This document shows positions 41,554 to 51,960 of a stretch of DNA of 64,000 bases, piece after piece. Position numbers and translations under genes: made by a program. Each line of letters begins with the position of its first letter. Positions within the stretch are counted from its first letter, which is position 1. The notes beneath the pieces are model-generated. The model was not told where the DNA came from, did no database searches, and worked only from the letters and a program-made list of their open reading frames with translations. Source of the DNA: Echria macrotheca (Eukaryota > Ascomycota > Sordariomycetes > Sordariales > Schizotheciaceae); assembly GCA_030411725.1 (NCBI GenBank), contig MU839844.1, forward strand, positions 434,001 to 498,000, written 5' to 3'.

Positions 41554-43549
41554 CTAGAAACCCAGCGACTGGATCAGGTTCGCAGGTCGGCTGCGGAGGC
41601 TGATCAATGCCGCGTACGACGCGACGTCGCAACAGTTCAGTCCCATCCCCTCCCTGGTCGGCCCGAGACCCGTGCTTAGGATGACCTTGGCCGTTGTCCC
41701 AAGGGTCTCGAGCCGAATGCCCAGCGCGACGTTCCTCGACAGGGCGATCAAGACGGGTGCGGTGTTCAGGGCCGATTTGGCCCTGAAAAGACGAATGGGT
41801 GTCCGGAAGCTCCGAGGTCAGGTGGATGGGCGCCGACGCGGACCATGTCCACTCGAATACCGCGTAGCTGGGCCGCTTTCCGTCGTCCCAGAACGTGGGT
41901 GGAAGAACGGGGACATCGTGTTGAGACACGTCGATGGGCTGGTAGCCGTCGTCGGCCGAGATATTGTTACAGTAAAATCTGTATGCGATGGCAAAGCGTT
42001 TCCTCTCATCAAGTATCCATCGCTTCTTCCAGCTGCGCAAGGAAGCTTCGCTGCGCGGATGGTATTGGGCATGCTTGGGGCGCATTGCGTGTCGGGTTTC
42101 CCGGGCGTACGCCCTAGCTTTCAAGTGGAAGCTGGGGTGCTGGAGCCTGTCGAGGGCCTTGATGAGGGTTCCCACATGCTCGGCCGTGAGCAGAAAGCAG
42201 GCTCCTGGTGGATTATCCCCGGGTCCGTCGGTTTCCGCCTGGATGAGGTCGCAGAGCTGTTGGAGGTGTCTCTTGCGCCGGAGCGGGTGCTGCCGGCTAT
42301 CGAGTTCGTGTACCATACGATTCATATCACCCAGTTGCATCTCGGCAGACACCTCTCTATCTATCGGGTAGAATGGAGTGACGGCGCGAGGCTTGGACTC
42401 GGTCGCAGCCGACACGGCCCACTGCAGAGCGAATCGCAGAATCGAGGGATCGCCGTCCCAGAAGCCGTGACAAATGGCAATGCGGAGGTTGCTGCACAAC
42501 TCGGCATCCATGTACGGGCACGGGGGGTCTGAAGCGGAAGTGTCGATGCGGAGACCGTACCGGAAAAGCTCCCAGAGTGGGAGCTTAAAATGCTGTCCGA
42601 ATTCCTTCCACAGGTCCTGCTCTCCGGCCGCCCTCAGCATGCTGGTATGCTGGACCAAGCACACCTCGTCCTCGTCCGTCCACGAGTCAGCCACCTGCCT
42701 TTGCAGGGTCTCGTTCCACAGAGGCGTATGCATGGTGCATGGCTCAAAGATCCATTGGTCTGTCGCGCATGGGTCCCAGTAGCCCGAGATGCTCTCAGGC
42801 GTCTCTTGGGGCATGTCGGCGGGGTCATGTTCCGATTCGTCGCTGGACGTCGACGACGAGGAAGAAGATCCGGGATTCGGCGGGTCCCCGGCCATAAATG
42901 AGCTCAGCCGCGGACGACCGGGCCGACACTTCACGGCGTCCTGGGGACGGCCGGACTCTCGTGGTTGGCTCAACCGAGGACGGCCGCGGCCGCGCTTTGC
43001 AGGCGCTGGCTGGCCGTCTGGAGGAGGGACGGTTGGATTCTTCCGAGGACGTCCACGGCCGCGCTTCGCAGGCGTTGGCTGGCCGTCTGGAGGAGGGACG
43101 GTGCCGCCTTCACCGGCTGATGGCGATGGATTCTTCCGAGGACGACCGCGGCCGCGCTTCCCAGGCGTTGGCGCATTATCTTGGGGCGCGCGCGCTAGTG
43201 GAGGCGTATTCTTCCGAGGTCTGCCAGGGCCGCGATTTGGCTGCGGCTCGTGGCCGTCTTCATCGCGGTCGTGGTCGCTATGCTCGTATTCGTCCTCGTC
43301 GCCGTCTTCATCGAGGTCGTAGTCCGTATCCTCGTGTTCGTCCTCGTCACGGTCGCGATGCTCACCGTCCGATGACATTTGCGACTCTTCGTCTCTGTGG
43401 TGAGATCCTGACCGCTCTCCTTGCTCTTGCTCGTCGCTATCAACTGGCGTCCGTGGGCGGATCTTCGATGGTCGATGTCGATCGTATCGGCGCGATGAAC
43501 GCTTGTTTGGCACGTTTGTAATTGGTGATGCTGGTCTTTTTGGTACCAT
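41554..43549 (-). CDS. AT-hook protein with acidic region, 644 aa
   Basis: Predicted nuclear DNA-binding protein. Residues 1-35 are basic, 55-103 very acidic (Asp/Glu/His). Five AT-hooks follow: GRPRK at 109-113, GRGRPRK at 133-139 and 164-170, GRGRPR at 187-192 and GRPR at 211-214, embedded in near-identical PPPDGQPxPAKRGRGRPR repeats. A Ser-rich linker leads to a unique globular region (WTDEDEVCLVQHTSML, FGQHFKLPLWELFRYGL, FWDGDPSILRFALQWAV, LRSWKKRWILDERKRFAIAY). The model ends through a 61-nt intron (41783-41843, weak donor GTCCGC, acceptor TTTTCAG) into LIALSRNVALGIRLETLG and stop at 41554. Reading straight on gives a less protein-like tail ending at 41528. The start MVPKRPASP was preferred over an upstream in-frame ATG at 43726 because that extension overlaps a dispersed repeat. 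Confidence 0.65.
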
Positions 43550-43621
43550 CTTGTCAATTTTGTGTGTGTTTGTGGAGTTGTTGGAAGAGGGCGATTTGGC
43601 GCCGAAATTCTCTATAGGTAT

Positions 43622-43658
43622 GTTAGGCTGGGAAGGAGCACCCTCGTGGGATAGCAGG
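43622..43658 (+). repeat. dispersed repeat copy B
   Basis: Matches 21629-21665 with about three mismatches. It lies just upstream of the AT-hook gene start on the opposite strand. Confidence 0.7.
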
Positions 43659-43818
43659 TACGTACCCTGCCAGTGGAAAGGGCTCAACCCAGCCAAGGCA
43701 GCAAACTGCACAAAGTCCCAGATCATCCGATCAGTTCTTCGTTAGGTATCTTGTCTGTCTGGAATTATGACATTCAACAATCTGACCCATTCGCCCTGGT
43801 TGTCTCCCGATCGCGAGC

Positions 43819-44563
43819 GTGATCCTCCCCTCCGACGGCCAAGAATATTACACAAGTTTCCCGGCGAATATCACCACGTACCCACGAAGCCACGGGCTAA
43901 GTAGGCCGTCACCTAGGACATCCGCACCGCAAACTCTCCCCAACAAGGGGCCGAGCCCAGCGCGCTCAGACGGCACGGCACCGCTGGACACCAATTCTGT
44001 CGAGGCTGCCACGAGACTCCCAGCCGTGGCCACAATTGCTACCAAGCTCGACAGTCAGCCGACGGAACAAGATGTCCTCGATGCTGTCGGGCCGCCCTTT
44101 GACAAAGAGCTGACGGGCCCCGGTGTACTGAGCGCCGTCCAGCCATTATTAGATGAGATCACGGCCAGACTTGAAACCCAGTTGACCGGTACCGACGTCT
44201 TGAATGCCGTTCAACCAAGCATCAAAAATATTTAGACCAGGCTCGGTGCACAGGTGACCATTGTTGCTGTCATGGCCGCTGTCAAGCAAGCCTTTGGGAG
44301 GCAAGGTCGAAACCCAGCTTGAGGCACAGTTAACCGGCGATGCCGTCTTTGCTGCGGTTAAACCAGCGTTGGAAAGGATCATCACCAAACTTTATGGGCA
44401 GCTGACCGGTGCCGACGTTGTGACTGCCTTCAAACCAGCCGTAGAAGAGGTCAAGACGTCCATAAAAACGATGGATGCTGCCCTCTAGTCCGTCAAGACC
44501 AAGCTCAATCGTCCCGCCCTAACGGGTACGGACATTGCAGCTTCGGTCATGGGGTCCGGCTGC
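43819..44563 (+). pseudogene. decayed tandem-repeat protein gene
   Basis: Reading frames here encode imperfect helical repeats of about 28-32 residues built on LxxQLTGxDVLxAVxPxLxxI: QPTEQDVLDAVGPP, ELTGPGVLSAVQPLLDEI, QLTGTDVLNAVQPSIKNI, QLTGDAVFAAVKPALERI, QLTGADVVTAFKPAVEEV and ALTGTDIAASV. An in-frame TAG follows KNI (44233-44235), a frame change lies near 44290, and another TAG at 44486-44488 is followed by continuing repeat sequence. At least three lesions make this a pseudogene. The repeat family is not one I can name; the amphipathic pattern suggests a coiled or solenoid structure. Confidence 0.55.
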
Positions 44564-44880
44564 CGTATCTGATGGAATTCGCAACGGAGGTTCTGCCTCT
44601 TGTCTGAGGCGGGGCTAAGACAACGCAACGAGGCGGGTGTTCAAACGCTGGGCAGCATTGACCTTCCCGGACTCTGGGCCAAATCCAGAGGTTTGTTTAC
44701 GCGTCACACGCGTCGAGCCCAAAAACTCAGCACCACAAACGGGCGGTGATACCAGGAAGTCACGCCCAGAGTTGCCCCACCTGCCCTGCCTGGTGCGCTT
44801 TCCTCGTCCTCTGCTCAGCAACCATTCCCCATTCCCCATTCCTTCCTTTCCACCCAACACCGCCAAACACAACCACCACG
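44564..44880. other. promoter/leader of the zinc-knuckle gene
   Basis: No gene; the last 100 bp are C-rich with CATTCCCCATTCC repeats and end in an ACCACCACG leader just before the ATG at 44881. Confidence 0.5.
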
Positions 44881-46044
44881 ATGGAGGGAAATTCTCAGCT
44901 CGTCCGCCGGAATGGTGGTGGCAATCGAAACACCGGCATTATCAACAATGTCCTAGCAGCACTCCCCAATATGGGAATCCAGTTTAGTTCTACTGGTCCC
45001 ACCGATTCGATCCAAATCAGCGTGACTGGTACGACTGCTTCGATCAGCATCGCGGACAACATGCACTTCCACTTTCAAACCACTCACTCATTCGAACAAG
45101 ATCCGACTTATTATGGTAGCTATCCCTCGAGCGGGAACAACACTTACCGAGATCGTCGCAGCTTCCGACCGCCCTCCGCACGCAGACAACTGCCCGAGCC
45201 CCTCAATCCAGGCTGCGCGAACTGCCGGAGCGCCGACCACGAGGTCAAGGATTGTCTCGACCCGAAAGAACATGGGTTCATCTGCGGTTGTCCGATATGC
45301 AACGAGTCCCATCAGTACGAGCAGTGCCCCTTGCGCACGAAGGATAAGGAGGATGACTACCGAGTTCTTGTTCTCGAACGTCAAAACATGCCTCCGCTGT
45401 TGAATTCCAATCTCGACTGGTTCCTACTATGGGTTGAGAAGGGTCGCCAGCGGCTCCCGGCTCTCCCATGGAGCATTCAGTTCTCCAAACTCGTCCACCA
45501 GCGTGAAATCCGAGGCTTCAACCCTCAGGAGTTCGACTGCGCCGATATGACGATTGCTGACAGAGTCCGCCTCCTCCCTCGCGACCCCAGTGTTGCGGAC
45601 CAGCAAAACGTCATCTTGCATCGTCAAACCTGGCGTAGATCAGACCTGCCGGTCTGTGAGCCCTCCGTTCGTGGGCGCGGAAATAGAGGTTCAAGAGGCT
45701 CAAGAGCTTCACGTGCACACTCGGGCGCCCGTCCACGTCCGGCTCGGTCTCAGTCGCCTCGTCCCCATCGTGGCCGGATGAGCAGCGGAAACCACTGGGC
45801 TCCTAGCACCAGACCTGATCGCAGTCAGGGTTCCAACACCGGGAGACTGACGCCCCCTCGGGCGTTCGACATGCCCAGCCTTGGATATGTGGGGGAATCG
45901 TTGGAGGGACAGGCAGTGCTCCCGCCGGCTCCTATCTCAGCCACGGCTGACGCAGCTGTGACGCGCCAAGCATATAATTCCAGCCGGCCCGACATGAAGA
46001 CGGAGAGCAATATTGTCACTGTAAAGGTCGAGGAAGTGGATTGA
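44881..46044 (+). CDS. paired-zinc-knuckle protein, intact, 387 aa
   Basis: Single-exon gene. A Ser/Thr-rich N-terminus (IQISVTGTTASISIADN) leads to two zinc knuckles: CANCRSADHEVKDC (112-125, standard C-x2-C-x4-H-x4-C) and CPICNESHQYEQC (137-149, shortened C-x2-C-x3-H-x4-C), linked by LDPKEHGFICG. KEDDYRVLVLERQNMPPLL and LPALPWSIQFSKLV follow, then REIRGFNPQEFDCADMTIAD, an Arg/Ser/Gly-rich tract (RGRGNRGSRGSRASRAHSGA) and an acidic tail ending TVKVEEVD, with a psi-K-x-E SUMO consensus. The same order, including the one-residue-shorter second knuckle, occurs in the broken gene at 35475-36921. It is probably nucleic-acid-binding; there is no retrotransposon protease or RT nearby to make it a Gag. 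Confidence 0.75.
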   Translation: MEGNSQLVRRNGGGNRNTGIINNVLAALPNMGIQFSSTGPTDSIQISVTGTTASISIADNMHFHFQTTHSFEQDPTYYGSYPSSGNNTYRDRRSFRPPSARRQLPEPLNPGCANCRSADHEVKDCLDPKEHGFICGCPICNESHQYEQCPLRTKDKEDDYRVLVLERQNMPPLLNSNLDWFLLWVEKGRQRLPALPWSIQFSKLVHQREIRGFNPQEFDCADMTIADRVRLLPRDPSVADQQNVILHRQTWRRSDLPVCEPSVRGRGNRGSRGSRASRAHSGARPRPARSQSPRPHRGRMSSGNHWAPSTRPDRSQGSNTGRLTPPRAFDMPSLGYVGESLEGQAVLPPAPISATADAAVTRQAYNSSRPDMKTESNIVTVKVEEVD

Positions 46045-48295
46045 TTGCTGCATCTGGAGGATGTTTGGGGTTGCAGGGAATGCTTTCAGGTGATCGAAAG
46101 AGTTATTGGGAGATGTTGTCATGGAGAAAGTGGTGCATGGTACAGGGTGGTTTCGAGGTCATGAGAGATTTGAGACATCGCTCACATATACGGTCGTCTC
46201 TCTCCATTTTCGCAACAGCGGGTCTGTCTAGCTGGGTGCTTGTTTGTTGGAGTACAAGTTTTTAGAGGTGGTTCAGTCAACCAACCCAAGTTTTCGAGAG
46301 GGACCGTGGCGTCCCCATTCATGTCGGTCTAATGACTCAATATAGTCTCCGATAAGTCACAAATTTGTCTCTGCATATATTATGTGTATATCAGATATTG
46401 TGACCGGAGTGTGTCAAGAAAAATTCCGGCTCACTATCTCCTTGATTCAGTCCGATTGTGTCGATCAACCTTCCTTAGTCATCATGAATGATTATTCACG
46501 TCAAGAACGGCAAAGGTACTCTCTCTTCATTGAGATTACAAAGGCGAGGCATAGGAGATACAGTCCCCTTTGTTCCAAGCAGACCATGGGGCCCATTTCG
46601 TCAAATTGTAGTCAAGAAGAAGTCGCAAGATTCTTCCAACTTGCCCACACACAGGAGAAGAGTCAGCGAGTCTCAAAAGATAGCGACTGACTAAACACAG
46701 CAAGACCGCGATTGATAACTGATTAAGCATGCAGAGGCTGCGAACTTGCTCCAATGTAGTCTAAGGCTGACTAAGGACAATAAGAATGTGAGCAAGATCC
46801 AGTCAAGAATACCCCAGCTGCAAAATTGCTTTGATACCTACAGTCTACGGATAACCGGGACAGCAAGACTACAAGGAATAAATGGTCAACATTACGCAGC
46901 TGCACCGCCATGCAGGCCCATGTACCTGGAGACGATGGACACCATGCAGCGCTAGCCTCTCTATGCAGATGCAGATTAGGTGATACCAGCTCATCACTAT
47001 ACCCTGCTCTCAAAGTACAGATATAGTTGCTGTGATTTGTCTTTATCTTTGCGTCTGCTTTGCCTTGCCTTGAAACACTTGGTCAGCCGATTACGTCCCG
47101 GATCATTGTTTGAATACGGATATGGAGACTGGGAGGGCGGCTTTTAGTACCGACGGCCGCCGCTGGGCATGTCACAGCTGGTCGGGGGCACGTATGGATA
47201 TCTGATGGTTGACTTGTTGCGGCGGGAAACGTGCGCAAGATAGCTGAGTGCTGAAACTGTGGACTGTCACTATTGGCTTCGTGTTCGTGTAGATTGATAG
47301 AAGGGCGCTACCATCTTGGTATTTGCTGGCCTCCTAGTGAGGCGCGTGCATGTATCCGGATAGGTGGCATATGGACGTTTGATAAATAGAAGGGTTGTGA
47401 GCAAGTCGAATGGCTATGGCACGTATCGGGCTTATCTTCAACGTCAATGTAGTATTAACGACTGCGAAGGTTGTCAGCAGCGGTGTTCGCAAAATCCGTA
47501 TATGGGTGTGGTTTGGGGGTGCCGTCTTTGTCAGCCTTGGGTTCATTACGCTACAGACCGCTGCAGACCCAAATGCCTCCAGATTTCGTAATTCATATAG
47601 AACTGGAAATGTCAGTGTCTCGGGTGTGTCATTTACGGCAGTTGGCCGGCAACACTCTGTCCTCAAAGGGACTTGGTCGATAGAACGCCGGAACAACCCC
47701 TGCAACGCCCCCCCAAGGCTTTCACGACCTCGCCTTGGCAAGAATTCAACCGTCAGGTTGCTCCAGAAGGAGTTGGGATGAAAACCTCCCACAAAACGTA
47801 CAGTGTAGAAAACAAAAGTCCACCGTGTGTTTATGTTTTTCACTACCCACAAAAAACTTTTCTTCCCACTTTCCTCTTTCCTCTCACGCTTCTCCTCCAT
47901 CTCCATCCCGCGTTCTCCTAGTCTTTCTTCCCAGCAACACCACAATCCCTCGCGAAGAACGCGTCTCCCCTCCTTTCCTTTTCGTTTTTTTTTTTCTTTT
48001 TTAAAAAAAAAAGAGAAAAAAAGAAAAGAAGACAAGAAAATGTGGCCTCACATAATTAACCATTGTTAGTAATTCAAGCATTCCTATTCGGAAGAGTCCG
48101 CAACATCTAACCGGGGAGCAGGGGACCAACGGGGCGCGAAGGTAACCGTCCACCACCACTACTATGATTGCGGCAGCCCCCAACCAGTAAGTACATAACC
48201 CAGCTATCCACGAGCACCCACGACGGTAATATATCAGCCAACTAACCATATTATTTATCCAGGACTATACGGATCAGAGCCACTGGGAGCAACCG
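46045..48295. other. intergenic region, no gene seen
   Basis: About 2.25 kb with only short or low-complexity open frames. Near 47985-48025 a T-run meets an A-run (a near palindrome of poly-T/poly-A), followed by AAAGAAAAGAAGACAAGAAAATG. This could be a leader for an upstream exon of the next gene. Confidence 0.4.
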
Positions 48296-48703
48296 ATGTT
48301 GCCGCCAGCGCGCACACCGACGCCGCCCTCCCAGGGGCCCTCCCGGGCTCAGAAGCGTCGTTGGGCTAAAGCCCGCGCTCGAAGAGAGGAAGCCGCCCGC
48401 CTAGCAGCGGCTGCGGAGCAGGGAGTGCCGCCGACCACTCCCCAGAATGAGGACGGAGGCCGGGAGAACATGCTCCAGCCCCGCGGCGAGCGCTCGTGGA
48501 AGCCTCGCCAGAAAGGGGCGAACGCGCCAGCTGGTCGCCCGCGTCACCGGCGCTCGCGCTCTCGCTCTCCGGCGGCGCGCCCTGTCAAGAGGGAGGCCGA
48601 CATCGTCAAGAAGGAGGAGGAGGCCTCGCGGTATCTTCCGGCTATTCCTGTCAGACGGGAAGCCGTGCCGAAGATCAAGAAGGAGGAGGAGCTGGACTAC
48701 TAG
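48296..48703 (+). CDS. small basic protein with repeated SUMO-consensus motifs
   Basis: Open frame of 135 aa. It is Arg/Ala/Pro-rich (RAQKRRWAKARARREEAARL; RPRHRRSRSRSPAARP) and ends with three psi-K-x-E motifs: VKREAD, VKKEEE and IKKEEELDY. The true start is uncertain. The frame is open upstream to an acceptor at about 48261 (TTATTTATCCAG), giving DYTDQSHWEQP before the Met, and a donor CCA|GTAAGT at about 48188 lies upstream, so a first exon may be missing from this model. No known domain. The C-terminus resembles the tail of the zinc-knuckle protein at 44881-46044, hinting at a shared modification or partner. Confidence 0.5.
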   Translation: MLPPARTPTPPSQGPSRAQKRRWAKARARREEAARLAAAAEQGVPPTTPQNEDGGRENMLQPRGERSWKPRQKGANAPAGRPRHRRSRSRSPAARPVKREADIVKKEEEASRYLPAIPVRREAVPKIKKEEELDY

Positions 48704-48936
48704 GGCAAATGGCTGGTCCTTTTTTTCCGCCTTTTGCCTTTCTTTTGTCTTGTGCTTCTTTTGTTTGTCCTTCTGTTTTTCTTTTGCTTCTTTTGTGGAC
48801 TGGTAGGCCTGTAATGAGTTATGTCAGCGCGTAGGCGCCTGTAATTGTATGACTGGAATTTACGGTCAAGCCAAAGCTGGAAACAAACGTGAGTTGCATG
48901 TGAAATATCTCCAAAGTATCACACGTCGTGAGAACT

Positions 48937-49425
48937 TCACGATCTCCCGATCATCGCCAGATCTTCCGGCCAGGGAAAGACAACACGAATCCTATGAGAA
49001 CCTCTGAAGAAACACAGCCCCGAAATCCACTGTCGAATACGCAGGACTGGACGACTAGTCCAGCCGTTGCCATCGTACACATCTGTGATGCTCTCTTTAT
49101 CCACCAGAAACGAGACATGGCGATCGAGATCCTTGAGGTCAGAATACTTCGAGATATCTTGGTGACACGACGCGGTGAAGACAAAGTCCTCTTCCCCCAC
49201 ACACCCATCCCATACAAACACTGCCCCATACGGCACGCGGTGCGCACTTCGGCTCGGATCCCAGAGCACACCTAGCCGGAGACGTTTCCCTTCCGCAATT
49301 GCATCTGTTACCTGCCTGGTCTGGATATTTGTGAGGATTGAAATGATGGACCTGTCATACGAAGCTGAAATGTCGAGCAGGTTCTTCTCTCGGTCATCCG
49401 GGGTCGCCATCTGTGATTCCGCCAT
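48937..49425 (-). CDS. hypothetical protein, 162 aa
   Basis: Open frame with ATG at 49425 (MAESQMATPDDREKNLLDIS). Protein-like segments include ASYDRSIISILTNIQTRQV, LRLGVLWDPSRSAHRVPYG, AVFVWDGCVGEEDFVFTAS and DRHVSFLVDKESITDVYDG. No recognised domain, TM or signal. Frames upstream on the same strand (49552-49993, for example MQELKALYIWASHRDPSVPP) may be unspliced 5' exons of the same gene, but I could not join them cleanly. The true gene may therefore be longer. Confidence 0.4.
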   Translation of the reverse strand: MAESQMATPDDREKNLLDISASYDRSIISILTNIQTRQVTDAIAEGKRLRLGVLWDPSRSAHRVPYGAVFVWDGCVGEEDFVFTASCHQDISKYSDLKDLDRHVSFLVDKESITDVYDGNGWTSRPVLRIRQWISGLCFFRGSHRIRVVFPWPEDLAMIGRS

Positions 49426-50849
49426 GGCCCGACTCGATGCAGCTGAAGGGCGGACGTAAGATGCAGACGGTAAAGCTGGCCATGATGGGATGGTCAGGCT
49501 CGCGTCTGGTCGCGACCTGACGGTTCTTGCTGAAGCCAATCGTAACGAGAGTCATCGAACTGCAGTTCTGAGTGGTTGAAGATGGTCAGGATTCTGCCAT
49601 GTTTTCAATTGGTCGTCGAGTATGACGTAACCGCTGCTCCCCCACCGCCCCGACCGTTCTTCCATGCTGCCACTCAAACCCACCCACTTCAATCCCGCAG
49701 TTTCACCCGGAGGTTGAAGAACATGGCTGTCCTTGCCGCTACACTGCAGCTTGCATGAAGCTTTTTGGGCCAATGAATCCGTTTCGAAGTTGGCCCAAGC
49801 CCCAAGGTCAGCGAAAAGGTCCACAGTACGCGCGCGCCAGCAGGGGTTCTTCAACTTTCGGGGGGAAAAGCGGGATGCGACCTGGTACCAACTGACGATC
49901 CTGACGATGATATTCCAACACGTCAGCAAAAGTGGGCGGTACGCTCGGATCCCGATGTGACGCCCATATATATAGGGCCTTCAGCTCCTGCATGTTAGTT
50001 ATGATGGTCCAGAATCTAGATCATTTTTATCCCCTTGAACAATTTGACAAGACTCATCATGTCGCCGCAACAGCCACAAGTTTCGCAGACTTCCAAGGAG
50101 CCCGAGCCGGTCCAGCTCCGGTCGCCCCAGACGACCCCGCCATCTGCTCTCCAACCTATGGGTACGTAATCGTGAATGTGATCCGACACCTGATCCATGG
50201 CAGCGATGATGTGGTAGAATCCGGGCTTTACTAAACCTGGCTTAAATACGGACCTGATGATATGTGCTATTTTCTCTCAAGCAAACCGTGCACCTATGAG
50301 TTTAACACGGTTTTCGAGAGAAGATAGGAGACTCCAATCAGTTCTGAAGCCAGAGCGATTAGACCAAACTGAGTGTCGCTTTCGTCCAATCCCCCACCTC
50401 CACCTGAAGACTCAAGTGTGTTGAACACCGTGCGAACAATTGTTTATCCCACAATCCAAGGCCCGTTCGTCCAAAAAAGGGGAACGCACAGTGCTAACAA
50501 AAGTTTTCAGATCCTCAGCGACCACACCCCGAGAGCGACGTTGGGCTCCGTGGCGGTTATCACGAGCGCCGAGGCCCGTGTCCCGGTCGTTTCTGCTTCA
50601 TCATTCCGTGCCCGCTCCCGTGCGATTGCTGCATCATCTGAGTTGTCGTACAGCACTTTGGGAGCTGCTTGTTATCGAGAATTGTGTTCAGCTGGGTTGC
50701 GCGATGAAAGGAGATCGGATTGGTTCGACTGTGAGAACTTGTTGGGCATGTCGTATATATACACTCTCAGGATAATATACCCTTGAAATTCGCTCTCGCT
50801 CAAACGCTTGGTTACTTAACAATGTCTCGATAGGGACTAAAGATGCCGG
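49426..50849. other. region with possible unassigned exons
   Basis: No firm gene. Minus-strand frames at 49552-49993 look weakly protein-like and could belong to the gene at 48937. The remainder up to 50849 shows nothing. Confidence 0.35.
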
Positions 50850-51960
50850 TCAAGCTGGAGTCTGCTCATCCGCTGGAGCCTGCCCGATCCTCTCAAAAAC
50901 CTCTTGCACGACGTCCCATCCCAACCCCCAGATGGAATCATGATCCGTGCCCGCGGCGACTCTGCTCTGATACTCGAGCCAGCCATCACCTGCGTCATTC
51001 CACAACTTGTCGAACCAGATCGGGGCCTTCGAGCCACCATCGCCAATCAATCTGTCCTTCTCCGCGTAGAAGACATCTGCCCTCAACGTCCTCCCCATGG
51101 CCCGTAGTTTCTCGCCCAGCCGGGGGATGAGCGTGTCGTAGTCGCCCCAGTCGCTCCAAGGGCCGTCCTTCTGCATGAAAAGCACGGCATCAGCGGACAC
51201 ACCTTGCACGTCCTCGTTATATATGCGCTCGATGACGGCGGATTGCACGTCATTCTCAAACTTGACATCTGCAGAAGTGATCTTGTGCTTGGCCATGGAT
51301 GACGGCATCAGCTTGCCAACCAGGCCGGTACTGAAGCCGACGGTGCCCCCGATGGCCGGCCCTATGTAGTTGTTGATGAGACGCACCATCTTGTCGGTCT
51401 GATTGATTAGGCCTGTGGGAAAGTGTTGGACGATGGCTAGTGTCGTCGAGCTGCTGTGCGCCGGGAGGATCCACGGCGCCGCGATGGCGATGTACCCGGA
51501 TGGGTGGAGGAGCTCGGGGTGATGCAGGACAAAGTCGAGTGCGTAGATGGTGCCGCCGCTGTGGCAGGCCACCGAGACGTGGGCGATATTGAGGTGGGCG
51601 AGCAGCGCGGTTGTTGTTTCTATATCAAATGATTAGCACGGGCCCGCGAGCAATAAGTTCAAACGTACCCCGGCATATCCGCATCCTGTCCCGGTCGACA
51701 GCATCTGCGCCGCCCATCCCTGGTCGATCAGGATTGATGATGCGGATCTTATGCTTCTTTGCGAGCTCGTCTTTGGCGACGTGGAGGAGGCGCGAGCCCA
51801 TCAGCGGACTGAAGAAGAGCAGCACATTCTCTTCCTCGGGGTGGGCTTCATTCCTGTAGCCATAGTCGGCATAAGTCACCTTGAGCACCGTCGCGTCGAC
51901 CGGCGTCTCGAATGTCTGGTGGAAGCGCGCGTCACTGATGAATTCTGCAGGCGACGCCAT
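50850..51960 (-). CDS. alpha/beta hydrolase fold protein
   Basis: Predicted 353-aa enzyme with exons 51669-51960 and 50850-51619 (intron 49 nt, GTACGT...GTGCTAATCATTTGATATAG). The alpha/beta-hydrolase pattern is present. VLLFFSPLMGSRLLHVAKDEL carries the oxyanion strand, IRIINPDRPGMGGAD follows, and the nucleophile elbow is VACHSGGTIYALDF (C-x-S-x-G with Ser as nucleophile, the usual first Gly being Ala/Cys here). A lid-like helical region and a late ADVFYAEKDRLIG supply the acid residue; GTDHDSIWGL probably gives the catalytic His. No signal peptide, so intracellular. Substrate unknown; fungal relatives are generic hydrolases. Confidence 0.8.

Noticed and set aside
42789..43521. Gly/Arg-rich plus-strand frames opposite the AT-hook repeats
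   Set aside because: Shadow of the repeated GRGRPRK-coding DNA on the other strand.
44881..46044. Retrotransposon Gag (because of the zinc knuckles)
   Set aside because: No protease, reverse transcriptase, integrase or LTR was found around either copy, and the second knuckle spacing is atypical.
47334..48035. 233-codon minus-strand frame beginning with Phe/Lys-rich sequence
   Set aside because: The start is the translated poly-A/poly-T tract and the remainder has no protein-like pattern.
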